Assembly: GCA_965116595.1 (NCBI GenBank)
Contig: OZ220708.1
Location: forward strand, 2,046,001-2,110,000
Direction of reading: 5' to 3'
DNA from: G963663315 sp963668255
GTDB taxonomy: Bacteria; Pseudomonadota; Gammaproteobacteria; Arenicellales; Poriferihabitantaceae
Length of the DNA stretch: 64,000 bases
In this document: one piece after another, positions 63,237 to 64,000 of the stretch
Numbering within the stretch: the stretch's first letter is position 1
Layout: each line of letters starts with the position of its first letter
Translations under genes and position numbers: made by a program
The notes under the pieces: model-generated
Databases searched by the model: none
Told to the model about the DNA's origin: nothing
What the model saw: only the letters and a program-made list of their open reading frames with translations

Positions 63237-63977
63237 ATGAAAATTCAAAAACTGTTCCAGAAGACCCTGTTCGGGATTTTTATGCTGTTCGGCGTGATCG
63301 GCGTCTCGACTTCGGCGCTGTGCATTTATACGGTCGATACCCAACTGTCGAAAGAATACGAAACCAACGCCAAAGGTCTGTCGAAGACTATTGCCGATGC
63401 CAGCGTCGATATCATCCTGAACCGTGGACTGTCGGCGCTGCAGTCATTGATTGACCAGTTCGTCGAGATCCAGGGCATCAGTTACATCTATGTTGTCAGT
63501 GATACCGGAGAGATTGTCGCCCATACCTTTGTGCCGGGCATCCCTGCGGAGATACTGGAGAGTGACCGGAACAATAGCGCTTCGGTACAGCGCAGCTTGC
63601 CGGGAATGGGTAATTTCGTCGAAGTCAGCAGCCCGATTCTCGCCGGTGTCGCCGGCAAGGTTTACATCGGCATGGATACCGGTCTGATCGCGCTGAAAAT
63701 CCAGCGGGCGATTGGCCAGCAGATTTATCTCATCTCAAGCATATTCGTGATCGGCATTATTGCGGCGATCTGGCTGGTGAATCTGGCGGCAAATCCACTG
63801 GCTTCCCTTCTTGGCTATACCATTGGCCTGGCGCGCGGTGACGGCGCGCCAGCGCCGGACGACGGTATTTTAGTCCGTGATGACGAAGTGGGGCAGATTG
63901 CGCGCTTGCTCCAGTATATCTCCAAAGTGGAGGGGGGCCCCGAACCCGGGCCGGATTCGTCGGGCACCCGGGTCTGA
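63237..63977 (+). CDS. Membrane sensor protein with HAMP-like end
   Basis: 246 residues. It has one membrane segment at about 12-32, a periplasmic domain (sCache/PAS-like; GLSKTIADASVDIILN, ISYIYVVSDTGEIVAHTF), a second segment at about 160-182 and a short HAMP-like stretch (NPLASLLGYTIGLARGD, DEVGQIARLLQYISK). It stops at TGA 63975-63977 without any kinase or cyclase output domain, so an output partner is probably encoded just to the right of this window. The gene starts 4 bases after the substrate-binding protein, with which it forms a likely sensing operon. Confidence 0.75.
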   Translation: MKIQKLFQKTLFGIFMLFGVIGVSTSALCIYTVDTQLSKEYETNAKGLSKTIADASVDIILNRGLSALQSLIDQFVEIQGISYIYVVSDTGEIVAHTFVPGIPAEILESDRNNSASVQRSLPGMGNFVEVSSPILAGVAGKVYIGMDTGLIALKIQRAIGQQIYLISSIFVIGIIAAIWLVNLAANPLASLLGYTIGLARGDGAPAPDDGILVRDDEVGQIARLLQYISKVEGGPEPGPDSSGTRV

Positions 63978-64000
63978 TGCGCAACCCCCGGATCTGGCAA

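Overview
The window looks like chromosomal DNA of a gammaproteobacterium. Supporting signs are the gene order smf-smg-topA and def-fmt-rsmB-trkA, BamC, a TolC-family protein, HisBHAFI followed by TatABC, a 16S-tRNA(Ile)-tRNA(Ala)-23S-5S operon, and Gram-negative porin and TonB-receptor genes. Base composition is moderate, with a few GC-rich patches (a VapBC pair, a broken monooxygenase gene) that look foreign. Genus cannot be fixed from sequence reading alone. A proteobacterial-sortase-type two-component pair and a taurine-type aminotransferase would fit a marine or sulfur-associated lineage, but that is inference.

Layout. 1-3023: start of anmK, an M23 murein endopeptidase and tyrS. 3035-9709: a complete rRNA operon with promoter, two boxA elements, processing stems, two spacer tRNAs and terminator. 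Its 23S gene is interrupted at the E. coli 1931 position by a 705-nt group I intron carrying a LAGLIDADG homing endonuclease, and the 16S-23S spacer holds a 21-bp perfect hairpin and a 118-bp tandem duplication. 9719-21457: cfa, a chorismate-lyase-like gene, polA, a PdsS/PdsR-like two-component system, uvrD, a taurine-pyruvate-type aminotransferase and tRNA-Met. 21654-31702: an accessory-rich stretch with a PqqD/HprK-like/nucleotidyltransferase operon (HPr-rel-A-like), three glycosyltransferases, a DUF4143 ATPase, VapBC, a methyltransferase, a small secreted CxxC protein and bamC. 31860-35435: a nonsense-mutated monooxygenase gene, a porin, thrC and intergenic palindromes. 35492-41170: def-fmt-rsmB-trkA-trkH. 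41260-49887: tolC-pcm, a phosphopantetheinyl transferase, a polyprenyl-phosphate sugar transferase, topA-smg-dprA. 50037-55310: hisBHAFI and tatABC. 55428-63977: a TonB-dependent receptor, a serine hydrolase, bpt, tsaD, and a Tat-targeted ABC-type binding protein with a HAMP sensor protein.

The most notable findings are the 23S intron, for which matching P1, P10 and P7 pairings can be read directly; the PqqD/HprK/nucleotidyltransferase operon of unknown product, which has its own promoter and no visible substrate gene; and a tat operon in which all three genes have unusual repeat tails, TatB being frameshifted in its tail. No hisE lies between hisI and tatA, and the PdsRS-like regulators have no sortase beside them. 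Many in-frame short tandem repeats (MepM, TatA, TatB, TatC, TopA tail) suggest active repeat expansion in this genome.
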